Positions 12,474-24,050 of a stretch of DNA of 64,000 nucleotides are shown here, piece after piece; position 1 is the stretch's first letter, and the number at the start of each line of letters is the position of its first letter. The stretch is from Galeruca laticollis (lineage: Eukaryota; Arthropoda; Insecta; Coleoptera; Chrysomelidae). Under the pieces are notes generated by a model, which searched no databases, had not been told where the DNA came from, and saw only the letters and a list, made by a program, of their open reading frames with translations. The position numbers and the translations under genes were made by a program. Location: NCBI GenBank assembly GCA_963921935.1, contig OY998175.1:171651262-171715261 (forward strand), in the 5' to 3' direction.

Positions 12474-12943
12474 GGTGCGTTCTTTTTGACTGAGATCTCA
12501 GTTATTCTCACCTCACATCAGTAATGTGAGCGTTCTTTTTGTTTTACTCACTTTAAGTGAGCTGAGATTTTTCCTCCCCCTTCACCGATACTGAATGTGT
12601 TGCAAGGAGGTATCAGTTGGAATTGAGTCGGAAATAAAGTGGAGGGGATGAAGAAATATTTTATTTGCTTGGTTTATTTGTAGCTTTAACCAAGGTTATC
12701 TGAGGTTTTAACCATTGACATATAAACAATAAACACACATAATCTATTTTTCTTTTGTTACAAATTATGGATACATTAATTAACATTATTAGATGCTGAT
12801 ACGAATCTGTCGTATAGTTTTAATCTATCGACAGATCGCGCGCTTCAATTGAGATGTCGTTCTTTTTGGTGCTTACTCACATCACTTTATCTCAGATCAC
12901 CTTAACTGAAGTGATCTGAGATCTCAGTCAAAAAGAATGCACC
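12474..12943. mobile_element. MITE with 28-bp terminal inverted repeats
   Basis: The left terminus GGTGCGTTCTTTTTGACTGA and its inverted partner at 12916-12943 match over 28 bp with one substitution. The same TTCTTTTTG and GAGATCTCAG blocks recur inside (near 12528 and 12862), suggesting subterminal protein sites. No ORF. The flanks give no clear target duplication (AGA/AAA at best). Confidence 0.75.
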
Positions 12944-13539
12944 AAAGGTAATTAAACGATAGTATTATAATATCGAATTAACGAGCAATTTCCGGCATGT
13001 GCTGGACAAGAAGTAATGTTCATTTGAAAATCATTTTTTTAATCCCAAAATATCGATAATGTAGTTTTATTTAATAACTAGTTTCCTTAACACTGCTTAC
13101 AACTCTGCAACAACTCTCTTTACATTGTATAATAATAAAATGTAATCGTTTTCCAAAGACACCATTGGCTTCGATCAAGCCGGCAATACCGCGCAAAACG
13201 CATGTTCAAATTTCAGAACGGTCTGCTACTAGCAATAACCCCCTAAATTTAATAATGGATGTTAATGCTTAATGCAAAGATATTGAAAAATAGAACCATG
13301 AAAAATTATAATTAATTCGGACAGGTTATCCAAATCCGAAATATGATTCGAATATCATGAGAGATTACTCCAGTTCAAATATTTTATTAAAATCTACAGC
13401 ATTAAAAAAATATGATTTGATCGCGTATTTCCCCAAATTTATGATTTTTAGACAGGGTATAGTGAAAAAAATAGATATAGACATAACAGAAGAATATAAT
13501 AAAAAATAATTTCAGCTTACGATCACCATATCAAATTTG

Positions 13540-14080
13540 AAGTTGATTTTGTCAAAATAATGAACAGAATAGTTAAAGACTCAAATGGAGAAACAATACT
13601 AAAACCAACCAGTACCATAATGGTCTGATTTAAATGTCAAAGTTTGTCAAAATATGTAATAATAAATAAAGTTATTATATGAAGTTCAATTATATCCACA
13701 AAAAGTTGTCTTATGTAATAATTGCTTTCGATACGGACATATATAGGACGTCAGTGTAAAAGCAAGCAGATATCTTAAATGCGGAGATAATCATTCGGCC
13801 GACATATGTACAAAAACGGAGGTAAAATGCCCGACATGTAGGGGAAACTATTATGCAAATAATTTAAGAAAGAAATAAAAAATATAATGACCAATACAAA
13901 TTGTCCATATAGAGATGCAAGTCTACAAATTCGAGAAACAATGTATTCAGACATATTAACTTCAGGATCCGCATCTTCGGCATGTAACCAAAGAATAGCT
14001 AACAATAATATATCGAGTTTTAATTTCCCTCCCTTAACTCCGGCAACTCTATACCAAAAATACCAGCTTACTACAGGGTG
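13540..14080 (+). pseudogene. Non-LTR ORF1 C-terminal part with CCHC zinc knuckles
   Basis: Shifted frames spell RQCKSKQ, KCGDNHSADIC and VKCPTCRGNYYAN, i.e. consecutive Cys-Cys-His-Cys knuckles of a Jockey-type gag, followed by IRETMYSDILTSGSASS and a proline/serine tail. Frameshifts occur near 13765 and 13865. It is cut at about 14080 by mariner-like sequence (CAGGGTGTCCCACGACG). Confidence 0.65.
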
Positions 14081-14900
14081 TCCCACGACGTTTTGACAGT
14101 CCAATTTTTCGAAAACTGTTGATATGACATATATGAAATTTGGCAGATATAAACAGTCGAAACTGATGCTTATATTTATCTTAAACTATCTTCCGTTTTT
14201 CCTGTCATTTCGGGTCACATGACCCCAACATAATTTTTTTAAATGGGACAACCGGTATAATATTACAATTTTGGATATATAATTCAAAAACAAATTCAAC
14301 GATACCACACTTGTCATCATTATATTGTGGTGTAATGATAATAGGGGCAATTAAATGAACATATGTATAAATTATTTAAAAAAATGTCACATAGGGAATT
14401 AAAAAGTACAAGTAATTAGAAAATTAAAGAAAATGTTCAAATTGATGACCATGTACATTGACGCAGTGTTCAAGCCTTGTTAAAAGATTTCTTGTAAGTG
14501 CTGCTGTAATCATTTCGGGGGTTACGGTTCGACATGCCTGTTTTATTTTATCCTTTAAATCATCTAAATAAATCGAGGGTGTGAAATAAAGTTGATCTTT
14601 TAAGTAACCCCAGAGAAATAAGTCTAAGGGTATAATATCCGGAGAACGAGGTGGCCACATAATTTCACCGTTTCGCCCAATCAATTTTTCAGGAAATGTG
14701 TTATCAAGATATTCTCTAACTGACCAAAAAAAAAGTGAGGATATGCTCCATCTTGCTGCCACCACATTGTCTGCCTTTCATATCTTCAATGGGAATATCT
14801 TCAAGTAATTCTGGAAGAGTATTTTGAAGAAAATATAAATATCTTTGCCCTGTTAATGTTCCTTCATAAAAATAGGATCCAATCAACCGACCGTTAAATA
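14081..14900 (-). pseudogene. Mariner-like transposase fragment
   Basis: Minus-strand frames give WCGLFNGRLIGSYFYEGTL (about 14900-14845), LLEDIP, then WPPRSPDIIPLDLFLWGYLK (about 14664-14605), the C-terminal catalytic block of mariner/Tc1-type transposases common in insects. A frameshift near 14740 separates the halves and the N-terminus is missing. The 3' flank reads toward 14081, where a terminal-type sequence abuts the gag fragment. At 14900 it abuts the Penelope-like copy. Confidence 0.8.
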
Positions 14901-15922
14901 AACCGCACCAAACATTTATTAATTTTAAGTTTTTTTGCAGTATTCGGTGATATATACATGTTATTTTCCCAGTGAGATATTAAGTCGTTATGTTTTTTTT
15001 GGTACACGTTAGTAGGATCGTTTTTTAGTTCTTTATATGTATCACCATTCTGTAATATATCGTTCATTTTATTGTCATATTCCATGTTGGACATAATTAC
15101 TGTTTTATTAGACTTATCAGGTTTTAGAATTTTTAAATGATCATTTGCTTTTAGGAATGACCTAGTTTTTTTCGCTTTAATGATTAACTTTTGTTGTTGT
15201 TTATCCCTTATTTTATTTTTATTGGACTTGGTTTTGTGGTTGGTCAATAAATTACAACATTTAGATTTCAGATTATCTTTACGATCTGAGGGCAGGTTTG
15301 TTATTGCGACCTCAATATTAGTAATAATATCAGAAATAGGCAAGTCTTCTGCTTTTTCATATGGCAGAGCAAAGTTTGGCCCCAGACTAAGAATCTCCGA
15401 CACATAATCAGGAATTACAGTGTCAGTCAGATTCTCAATCCAGTCAGAAGTGTCTTTTGATGTGTTTTTGGTTTTCTTATTTAAAAGTTCAATTTTTTTT
15501 ATATTTTTCTGTCTAATTTTCAGAAAGATTGTTTCAATTTTTGAAGTTTCTCTTGATATAAACTGGTCTAAAATTTGTTGCGGTAAAATCGCTTGTAAAT
15601 GTTTAGTTATTTCATTCTGTAAAATTATTAAATGCTTTGTCGTATCAGTAATCAATAAGTTTAATGTTTTTTGTACAAAGGCTTTTTTGACACGCTCGCA
15701 AAACTCCCGTTCGAGGCTTTTACAATTGAACGATAGGTGTTTAGTTTTAAATTTTAAAAATACAGGTGTAAGACAATCATTTTTACACCTCAGCAAAAAT
15801 ATTCTGCGGTTTTTTTGTTTACATTGCTTAAGGCAAAGCTTAGAGTACAACTTCAGTCGCATTACTGTGTCTTCTCCATATTGTGTATTAATAGTAGAAT
15901 ATGATAGCATATCTTCTCCCAT
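14901..15922 (-). pseudogene. Penelope-like element, N-terminal half, inverted copy
   Basis: An open 342-residue frame rich in Lys/Asn whose body (from about 15650 to 14910) matches the plus-strand copy at 16030-16735 almost residue for residue. This is the region before the reverse transcriptase in Penelope-like elements. It is truncated at about 14905, exactly where mariner-like sequence begins, so RT and endonuclease are absent. The start MGEDML at 15922 extends further 5' than the plus copy does. Confidence 0.8.
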
Positions 15923-15982
15923 GCTTAGTATATTTTTAGTTTTGTTTTTTTTTCTTGAACCTTATTTCATTATATATTTTTT

Positions 15983-16018
15983 TGGAAAAAATTTTCTTGG
16001 GATTGTAGGTTCCTAGTT
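15983..16018. repeat. Inverted tail of a Penelope-like element
   Basis: The stretch GGGATTGTAGGTTCCTAGTT is the inverted partner of 18671-18705. Short inverted terminal copies are characteristic of Penelope-like insertions. Confidence 0.7.
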
Positions 16019-16253
16019 AATAATTTTACAGAATGAAATAACAAAAATAACTAAACATTTACAAGCGATTTTACCGCAACAAATTTTAGATCAGTTTATA
16101 TCAAGAGAAACTTCAAAAATTGAAACAATCTTTCTGAAAATTAGACAGAAAAATATAAAAAAAATTGAACTTTTAAATAAGAAAACCAAAAACACATCAA
16201 AAGACACTTCTGACTGGATTGAGAACCTGACTGACACTGTAATTCCTGATTAT

Positions 16254-18162
16254 TTGTCGGAGATTCTTAGTCTGGGGCCAAACTTTGCTCTGCCATATGA
16301 AAAAGCAGAAGACTTGCCTATTTCTTATATTATTACTAATATTGAGGTCGCAATAACAAACCTGCCCTCAGATCGTAAAGATAATCTGAGATCTAAATGT
16401 TGTAATTTATTGACCAACCACAAAACCAAGTCCAATAAAAATAAAATAAGGGATAAACAACAACAAAAGTTAATCATTAAAGCGAAAAAAACTAGGTCAT
16501 TCCTAAAAGCAAATGATCATTTAAAAATTCTAAAACCTGATAAGTCTAATAAAACAGTAATTATGTCCAACATGGAATATGACAATAAAATGAACGATAT
16601 ATTACAGAATGGTGATACATATAAAGAACTAAAAAACGATCCTACTAACGTGTACCAAAAAAAACATAACGACTTAATATCGCACTGGGAAAATAACATG
16701 TATATATCACCGAATACTGCAAAAAAACTTAAAATTTTAAACTCTTAACCACCAAGAATTTATGGATTACCAAAATTACACAAAAGAGGTATTCCCCTTA
16801 GACCCATTGTGTCGTGTATCAAATCACCTTTTGAAAATCTGTCTAAGTTCCTGAAAAATATATTACAAAATGTTGTAGGCCAGAACAAATATTACATCAA
16901 AGATTCTTTCGACTTTAAAAATAAAATTAAAAATATAGTATTACCAAATAATCACACACTTATATCATTAGATGTAATATCATTATATACAAACATACCC
17001 TTTGACTTAGCCAGAAATGTAATAATAAAAAAATGGGATAAAATTGAATCACATACTGACATACCTCTTAATGAATTTTTGGAAGCGGTGAACCTTACAT
17101 TAAACTCTACATATTTTGTATATGGAGAGAGGTTTTTCAAACAAACAGATGGTTGTGCAATGGGAGCATCTATCTCAAGCGCAATTGCACAACTGGTTAT
17201 GGAAGATCTGGAAGAATCCATAATTGGAAACTTGGAGTACCAAGTTCCTTTTTTCTTTAGGTACGTTGATGATTGTATAGCACTAGTACCAGTAAACAAA
17301 GTAGAAAATGTTCTGGACAATTTCAATAGCTTCCACAACAAATTGCAATTTACTGTTGAGAGAGAACAACAAAATAAAATAAATTTTTTAGACTTAACTC
17401 TTCACCACATTAACAACACGATTAAAACTGAATGGTACACAAAAGATACGTGGTCGTCTAGATACGTGAATTTTAATTCTCAACACCCGATGTCTCAAAA
17501 AAAATCAGTTGTCATAGGACTCGCAGATCGAGCCATAAAACTTTCTGATTACGAATACCGAGAGAACGCCATAAAAAAAGCTAAAGAAGCTCTCTGTCTA
17601 AATGATTACCCAAGTAAACTAATTAATACAATATTTAAAAACCGTATATACCTCTTTTACAATCAAACTCAACATAAAAATATTTCATACAATTTACCCC
17701 AAAAAAAATATCTCTCTTTACCATACGTTTCGGGACTTTCAGAAAAAATTGGAAGCATTTTCAAAGATCACAACATAACAGTGTCTCACAAGGGACATAA
17801 TCTTTTAAAATCAAATTTTAGTAAACTAAAATCAAAAATTCCCAAAGAAAAAAAAGCAATGTCATCTATGAGATCCCTTGCAAAGACTGTAAAGGTGTAT
17901 ATATTGGACAGACAAGTCAATATCTTAAAAACCGCCTAAATGGCCACAAGTATGATAAAAAAAACAGAACAGCCCTGACAAATCATAGTTCTGAACACAA
18001 ACACACATTTGACTATGACAGCACAAAAATATTGAGAATTGAAAGCCACCAAAAAAAAGAGAAGTCTATGAAATGATAGAAATCCAAAAAAACCCATATT
18101 CTATCAATGCTAAATCTGACACAAATAATTTATCAAAAATTTATGTTAACTTAATCAAATAG
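16254..18162 (+). pseudogene. Penelope-like RT with GIY-YIG endonuclease, slightly broken
   Basis: Two frames, 16254-16748 and 16809-17939, are in the same phase and separated by a single TAA (16746-16748). The RT core shows RIYGLPKLHKRGIPLRPIVS, ISLDVISLYTNIP, GCAMGASIS and the catalytic FRYVDDC (about 17258-17278). After a one-base shift near 17868 the frame continues with YEIPCKDC and GVYIGQT, the GIY-YIG motif of Penelope-like endonucleases, then KNRLNGH and NHSSEHKH. A further shift occurs in an A-run near 18055, and the protein ends about 18162. Penelope-like elements use this RT/endonuclease pair for target-primed retrotransposition. Only a few lesions are present, so the copy is recent. 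Confidence 0.9.
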
Positions 18163-18592
18163 ATGTCTTTTCCGGTGCATTGTCTATAAATGAAATGACA
18201 TCCTGTAATATTTCTAAATCCTTATACTATAATAACATCAGTAAAAAAATAATTTTTTTTCAAAGACAAAAATTGATGTGTATTAAAAACCTTGTTCCAT
18301 CACAATTGCTGAATACAATACAAAAAAAGAACTAGTTCTATTTACTAACAATAAAAAATTTTGTTCCTTTTAAGAAGTAATTATTGTCATAATATAATGT
18401 AGTGTACTGGCAGTTGTATGTGGGTTTTATATCGATACTGAATGTTTTTAATAAAAATGATTGTTTTCGTGTATTTTAACATATTTTAACATGCGCTCGC
18501 CAAGCTCTTGTTTTATGGTAAGTTATTTTTAGGATAGACATATGTAATGTATAAATTGTTAATTTTTTGTCATCTATTTGTAGAATTATGTT

Positions 18593-18617
18593 CTGATGAA
18601 GGACACGATGACCGAAA
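18593..18617 (+). ncRNA. Hammerhead-ribozyme-like core in Penelope-like 3' region
   Basis: CTGATGA at 18593-18599 is followed by a short potential stem (GGAC...GACC with an A-A mismatch) and GAAAC at 18613-18617, the conserved order of a hammerhead core. Hammerhead motifs are established in Penelope-like terminal regions. Stems I and III and the cleavage triplet are not evident, so activity is doubtful. Confidence 0.4.
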
Positions 18618-18708
18618 CGTAAACAAAAACAAAAATGTTAATTAAAGCCAAAAAAACCATTTGATTTGTTTAACTAGGAACCTACAATCCCAAGAAAAAT
18701 TTTTCCAA

Positions 18709-18717
<9 letters not shown>

Positions 18718-18763
<46 letters not shown>
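18718..18763. repeat. (TA)n microsatellite
   Basis: About 22 TA units at the junction between the Penelope-like 3' end and the next retrotransposon. Confidence 0.97.
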
Positions 18764-18765
<2 letters not shown>

Positions 18766-18789
18766 ATGGATCGTAATATGAACGGTTAA

Positions 18790-20836
18790 GGCATATGCAT
18801 GTATATTAGGAATAACATTAAATGGGAAATACTTGATGTTTATAATTTGATATGGGAACAGTGTTGGATTAAAGTTACAATAAATAAAAAAACTATTGCT
18901 GTAGGCCTCATACACAAACCTCGTGAACAAAATACTAGTATTATTTTGGACGAATTTGAAGGCAGTTTAAGATCTATATCTGTTACTGTTGATGAAATTG
19001 TTTGTATGGGAGACTTTAATTTAGATTTATTCAAATTAGACAGTAATACTGTTAAAAAATATTACTCTTTATTAGATCATCTGCATCAACTCTGTTGGAT
19101 CATGTTATAGTGCGGGATGAGGCTTTAGTTGAGAAGGGTATAATACACAATGATATTGCAGACCACGCTATTGTTTTCTGTATATTGCCAATCAATACAT
19201 ATAAACAAGTTCCTAAAATGTACACTTATATAAACTTCACAAATTTTAACGATGATTCTTTTCAACCAGACTTGTTTAGCACATCATTTTTTAGAATTTA
19301 CTGTTGATGAAAAGGTTTCATATTTTGTAAACTGTTTATATCAGTTATTTGATAGACACGCTCCTTTGGTTACAATAAGAGTCACTAAACCTAAAGCCCC
19401 TTGGTTAACATATCCTATGAAACAAATGATTAATGAAAGGGACAAAGCTCTAAGGAAATTTAAAAAAACAGGTGCACTTTCGATTTTATCAGGATTTGCA
19501 TAATTACGTAAAAAAGCCGTTTTTCGTGAAAAAAGGGCTTACTTCACATACCAGCTAGGTACCAATTTCTCAAAAGAAATATGGAAAACATTAAGGTCAA
19601 ATAAATTACTAAGAGAAAAAAAATCGAGTTTATCCGATAACTTTAGCAATGTTGATGATATTAATAAAAAATTTATTGAGTCTGTTCCTAATGCTACCCC
19701 AGGTGAAAATGTCTCTCAGTATTATAGGAGCAATAGATTAGTTCAGTCAGATTTTGTTTTTAAGGAAGTTAGTGATTTTTTTGTATATCAAATAATTTGT
19801 AGAATTAAAACAAATGCCACTGGATGTGATGAGTTAAATATCACTACCTTAAAATTATGTTGTCCTCATGTGGTACCATATATCACAAATTTTTGTCTTA
19901 CTAAAAGTGTGTATCCTTCTGTATGGAAGAGACCGGTTGTGCGGCTATTACCAAAAGTCAACAATCCCAAAGAGTTCAAAGATCTTTGCCCAATCAGCAT
20001 ATTACCCATATTGTCAAAAATTATAGAGAGAGCCGTGGAGACTCAAATAAAAGAACACTTAGTTTCATTTCAATATTACCATCAGTTCAGTTGGGTTTTA
20101 GTAAGGGATATTAATAAAAATTTTATTGAGTCTGTTCCTAATGCTACCCCAGGTGAAAATGTCTCAGTATTATAGGAGCAATAGATTAGTTCAGTCAGAT
20201 TTTGTTTTTAAGGAAGTTAGAGATTTTTTTGTATATCAAATAATTTGTGGAATTAAAACAAATGCCACTGGATGTGATGAGTTAAATATCACTATGTTAA
20301 AATTATGTTGTCCTCATGTGGTACCATATATCACAAATTTTTGTCTTACTAAAAGTGTGTATCCTTCTGTATGGAAGAGACCGGTTGTGCGGGTATTACC
20401 AAAAGTCAACAATCCCAAAGAGTTCAAAGATCTTTGCCCAATCAGCATATTACCCATATTGTCAAAAATTATAGAGAGCCGTAGAGACTCAAATAAAAGA
20501 ACACTTAGTTTCATTTCAATATTACCATCAGTTCTGTTGGGTTTTAGTAAGGGATATAGTTGTACAACTGCTCTTCTTCACATAGTAGATGATATTATTA
20601 AGGCTACTGATGGTGGTAAGTGTACACTACTTATACTGCCCGATTTTAGCAGAGCATTCGACACTATAAATGATGACTTATTAATCAATATATTACAGTA
20701 TATAGGTTTTTCAGAAAATGCTCACTTATTAGTTAGTAATTATTTAAGAAATAGACAGCAACGTGTCTCACTAATGGTAAAAAATCAGAGCTACTTATTT
20801 AAAAAAATTAAACATGTCTCAAGTTATAATTCCTAA
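18790..20836 (+). pseudogene. Jockey/CR1-like retrotransposon ORF2, degraded
   Basis: Begins inside the endonuclease domain: MYIRNNIKWEI, CMGDFNLDLF, then after a shift LLDHVIV and DIADHAIVF, the final EEP-endonuclease motif (here with Ala in the usual Ser-Asp-His). RT motifs follow: PVVRLLPKVNNPKEF, DLCPISILPILSKI, FSKGYSCTTALLH, DFSRAFDTINDDLL, NRQQRVSL; the frame stops at 20834-20836 before the YADD box. Frameshifts are frequent and a 0.45-kb block is duplicated (19664-20545). A 3' remnant with AT-rich tail may continue to about 21040. Confidence 0.85.
19664..20545 (+). repeat. Tandem duplication of about 448 bp inside the retrotransposon
   Basis: 19664-20110 and 20112-20545 are nearly identical, both opening ATTGAGTCTGTTCC and containing TGGAAGAGACCGGTTGTGCG. 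The junction is at AGTAAGGGATAT. It repeats the palm N-terminal region of RT. Confidence 0.9.
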
Positions 20837-21449
20837 TCTAAGTCTGAATACCAACTTTATTTAAGCATGTACACTCCTTAAGGTTAAGTGGTAGAGCAGC
20901 TTTTATGATGCTTTTGATTAATGCCTCATAAAAACTGAACTTTGCCTTTTATTTTCATTAATGAATCTGTTTTTACATTTATTCTATTGCAAACATTTAT
21001 ATTTTGAAAATAATAAAGACAATTATTATTACTATTAAACTTGTAGGAGCGAGGATCTAACATTGAAGCCATCCCAAACACCAGAGGTCATTTGAACTCT
21101 AGAACTGGAACGCGAGCTATAGAAGTAGCGAGAACAGCTCTGATGGGGGGGGGGGCACAATAATCCTTAATGTGGCAGTGGAATGTTACCCCAATAATAA
21201 TCTAATGTAACAATTGATCAATTCCAATAAAATCAGACACTGACAAATTTTTAGTAAGAGCCTTTACTAAGAATCCACAATAGAATTGGTTTATATGTTA
21301 TGCATATTCTTTATTATACTATATCAAAAATTTGTTTGTTTTTAGCCTAAAAACAAAACATTTGCCTCAAATTTTTTACATATGAAACACTAACTCATAA
21401 CAATTTGCCATATATTATTAGTCCAAATATATTTACAAGTACATTGCTA

Positions 21450-22007
21450 TTATTTTGAACTGTCTTCTTTTGGTGGATTATCCAAAAGTACACTTTTTAT
21501 GCCAGCCTTTTTCAATTCTTCAATTAAATCACCTGACTGATGCATTTGAAGCATTATATCACAGCCTCCAACAAATTCACCATCAATATATATTTGAGGT
21601 ATGGTAGGCCAATTTGAATATTCTTTTATACCTGTAATAGAACACCGTATATAAGGCTCATTACATCTTTGTAACTGGAATTTCATAAAATAAATGTGTT
21701 GAAGATCTAATATAATAATTGCATTATACTGTTTTAATTTATTATGTTAATATGCAGGTTTACCTTGCCGAAGAGCATCGTCCTCTAACACATTATGAGC
21801 GTCATATGTAACACCATGCATTCTTAGAATTTGTACAACGGCATTACTAAAACCACATTGTGGTTGTTCTGGAACACCTTTCATAAACACAACTACTTTA
21901 TTATTTTTCACTAATTTGGAAATATCTTCTTTTGGATTTACACAATAAAATCTGCAAATGGCTTTAAAATGAGATTTAAGAAAACCGCTGCGATTGATGA
22001 GACTCAT
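21450..22007 (-). CDS. GLRX5: Mitochondrial monothiol glutaredoxin (GLRX5-type)
   Basis: Exon 1 runs 22007-21764 and exon 2 21631-21450; the intron has GTAAAC at its donor and TTACAG at its acceptor. Splicing gives 141 residues with a smooth QG|IKEY join. Residues 1-24 are basic and hydroxylated without acidic residues, consistent with a mitochondrial presequence. KG at 43-44 with CGFS at 51-54 forms the monothiol active site, WPTIPQ (89-94) supplies the cis-proline loop, and GG-CD (103-106) the glutathione-binding end. This family carries [2Fe-2S] clusters with glutathione from the ISCU scaffold to later iron-sulphur assembly steps. ATG 22007 is chosen over 22037 because the upstream extension MIVVFLLRLD is not family-like. 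The length fits the family. It is the only clear conserved cellular gene in the window, with no frame lesions. Confidence 0.93.
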
Positions 22008-22059
22008 GTCTAATCGTAATAAAAATACTACTATCAAAGATTATTCTACTATTTTTATT

Positions 22060-22660
22060 CGGCAAATCAGGAATTAGGTTAGGGTTATGTCACAATCAGT
22101 CTTTTGTTTTGACAAATGACATGATGCTTAGACGAATCCATAGATAAACTATAAGTCATTCATTTACGTATATGCAGTTTATCGATGTAAGTTCAACGAA
22201 TATGTTCATTCATTCATTAAGAGGGGCCTCACGTTTTAGGAACCTGAAAACAGTTGGCACCCGTGATTTGCAACAAAATTTAGGTCATTTTGTAAACAAC
22301 AAATCTAAAGAACGCAAAGAAAATAAGTGTTGAAATTTTAACACAATATAACTTGGACCTTTGTCTTGGGGATCAGGTATTTTTGTTGAGTTTTATATTG
22401 TTATAAAAAAGATATAAGCCATTAAGTGATGGTGTGATTTTGACAGTTTTGACAATTTGTGGTCACCAATCTGGACACCAAAACCTGATCCCCAAAAGGA
22501 AACCTAGAGAATTCGATTCTGAAAATATGAAATCTCAAATCATTGTATTTTTTGAGATTTGTTGCACGGAAAATTTTGCAAACGAACATCTTTTTACTTT
22601 AGTTCAACCGCTCCACCGTCGTGATGCATGGCGCTGTATAGAACAATATAGAACTATGAC
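22060..22660. other. Intergenic stretch with a small inverted repeat
   Basis: No gene is seen. CTTGGGGATCAGGT (22358-22371) and ACCTGATCCCCAA (22482-22494) are inverted partners about 110 bp apart, possibly a decayed MITE; no flanking duplication is visible. Confidence 0.4.
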
Positions 22661-22686
22661 CACGGACTTAGGATCCTAAGTCCGTG
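22661..22686. other. 26-bp perfect palindrome with 8-bp duplication (scar c)
   Basis: Two 12-bp arms CACGGACTTAGG and its complement around AT, i.e. the whole 26 bp is self-complementary. ACTATGAC is duplicated at 22653-22660 and 22687-22694. The arms equal the termini of the element at 48821-52536. Confidence 0.93.
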
Positions 22687-23219
22687 ACTATGACAGAAGA
22701 CGAAAGTCAATTCAAAGACAAATAATATTATAACTTTCTCTATGGGTCAAATGCTGTTGTCATATGTTTTGTGTTCATAAAAATATCCCAAATTTATAGT
22801 TTAGTGTGTATTGTATTTGTAAGTGATTATAATTAAATAATTTTCATGCTAAATAAGTGAATTTGTGCTTCGTAAATACTATTTATATTTACTCTAAAAG
22901 ATTGTGTTCACTGTAGCCCAGACAAAAAATAATCCACACATATTTTTAGCTGTTGCTAGTGATTCGGCAAGTGCATTATATTTATTGATCCGCATACCAG
23001 GGCCTTTTGGTTCCTCCAAGAACCGTACACTGCCACAGCCTTCTGAGTTAGTGAAAAAAACTACATTGGTAATAGTACTTATTTAACAAAATAGACATTT
23101 CTTATTCTCTTCAAAAAGTAACACAATATGTAATCTCTTATTTTCGAAATGCAGGAATAAAAATGTTATATATTTTTTATCTTCAATTTTTCCAGGTTAT
23201 GTATTGAAATGTTAATACT

Positions 23220-23700
23220 TTTTGCATTTTCCGCCAGTTTGTAATAAACGGACATGCCTGTTTTTCCATTGACTCTTCTCAATTATTCAAGTAAATGATA
23301 GCAAAAGTGTTTTCTTTTATTGAAAACAAAATCAAATCAATTATGCAATATGTTTGTTTAATACCCCTCTTAATAATTCAAATGAATAATAGCAAAGAAA
23401 TGCCAATTAATTAGGTAAACTATAAAAATGTTTATTATAGCAATAAACAGACATGTCCGCTTTTTCATTGACCCTTATTAATTATTCAAAAAAATTAAAG
23501 GACAAATTGGTGTATGTTTTTATTGAAAAGAAACAAATAAAAAACATTTTATAAAAATATCAATAAAATTATTATTACAAATTTAGTGTATTTGTCTTCA
23601 TATTTATTAATACATGGCAACTGAAGTTCATCTTCTTCTCTACCATTTCTCCTCATAACAAAAAGAAAATAAAAAGTTTATAAAAATATCCATTTTTTAC
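23220..23700. repeat. Degenerate direct repeats, about 200-250 bp apart
   Basis: AATAAACGGACATGCCTG / AATAAACAGACATGTCCG followed by TTTTTCCATTGACTC / TTTTTCATTGACCC recur at about 23244 and 23444, with TCAATTATTCAA-type sequence after each. Looks like a decayed tandem repeat downstream of the exon-like array. Confidence 0.5.
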
Positions 23701-24050
23701 GATTCTATACTCACAAAGGGGTGGTGACCCCTCATCCACATTATTGAAGTCTGGATCCACTTAGTTACAAAGACTGAAAAAGTATACTTTAAATATTTTC
23801 TTTAAATAAATAATATTTTTACTTACAAAATTATTTTTCCCCCAATTCAGCAGAAGTATACAAGTAATCCATTTTATCTTGGAATCCATATTACAAATTT
23901 GATATACGTAAGTACTGAATACATTTTCTTTATTTTTATGCATACATGGCAACTGAGCTGCATCTTCTATTTTCTTAATCCTCAGACAAAAAAAAAACAA
24001 AAAGTTTATAAACTATCCCTTACAATTACATCAGGCTACATTTTAGTTTT
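23590..24050 (-). repeat. Diverged flank of the exon-like array
   Basis: CATGGCAACTGA with a CATCTTCT tract occurs at 23615 and 23945, each followed by an A-rich run and AAAGTTTATAAA. On the minus strand these blocks also end in GTAAGT-like donors (near 23825 and 24046), suggesting older, diverged exon duplicates. Confidence 0.4.

Larger units (their letters stand above)
16020..18705 (+). mobile_element. Penelope-like element, near full length
   Basis: Contains the N-terminal domain, RT core, GIY-YIG endonuclease, a 3' non-coding region with a hammerhead-like motif at 18593-18617, and an inverted tail shared with 15983-16018. Its 5' part forms a long inverted repeat with the neighbouring minus-strand copy. 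Confidence 0.85.

Noticed and set aside
15420..16016. 198-codon plus-strand ORF
   Set aside because: It is the antisense shadow of the inverted Penelope-like coding region, composed of Phe/Ile/Ser runs.
20880..20930. tRNA-like A-box (AGTGGTAGAGCAGC)
   Set aside because: No B-box, no cloverleaf and no acceptor stem; the stretch belongs to the 3' region of the degraded retrotransposon.
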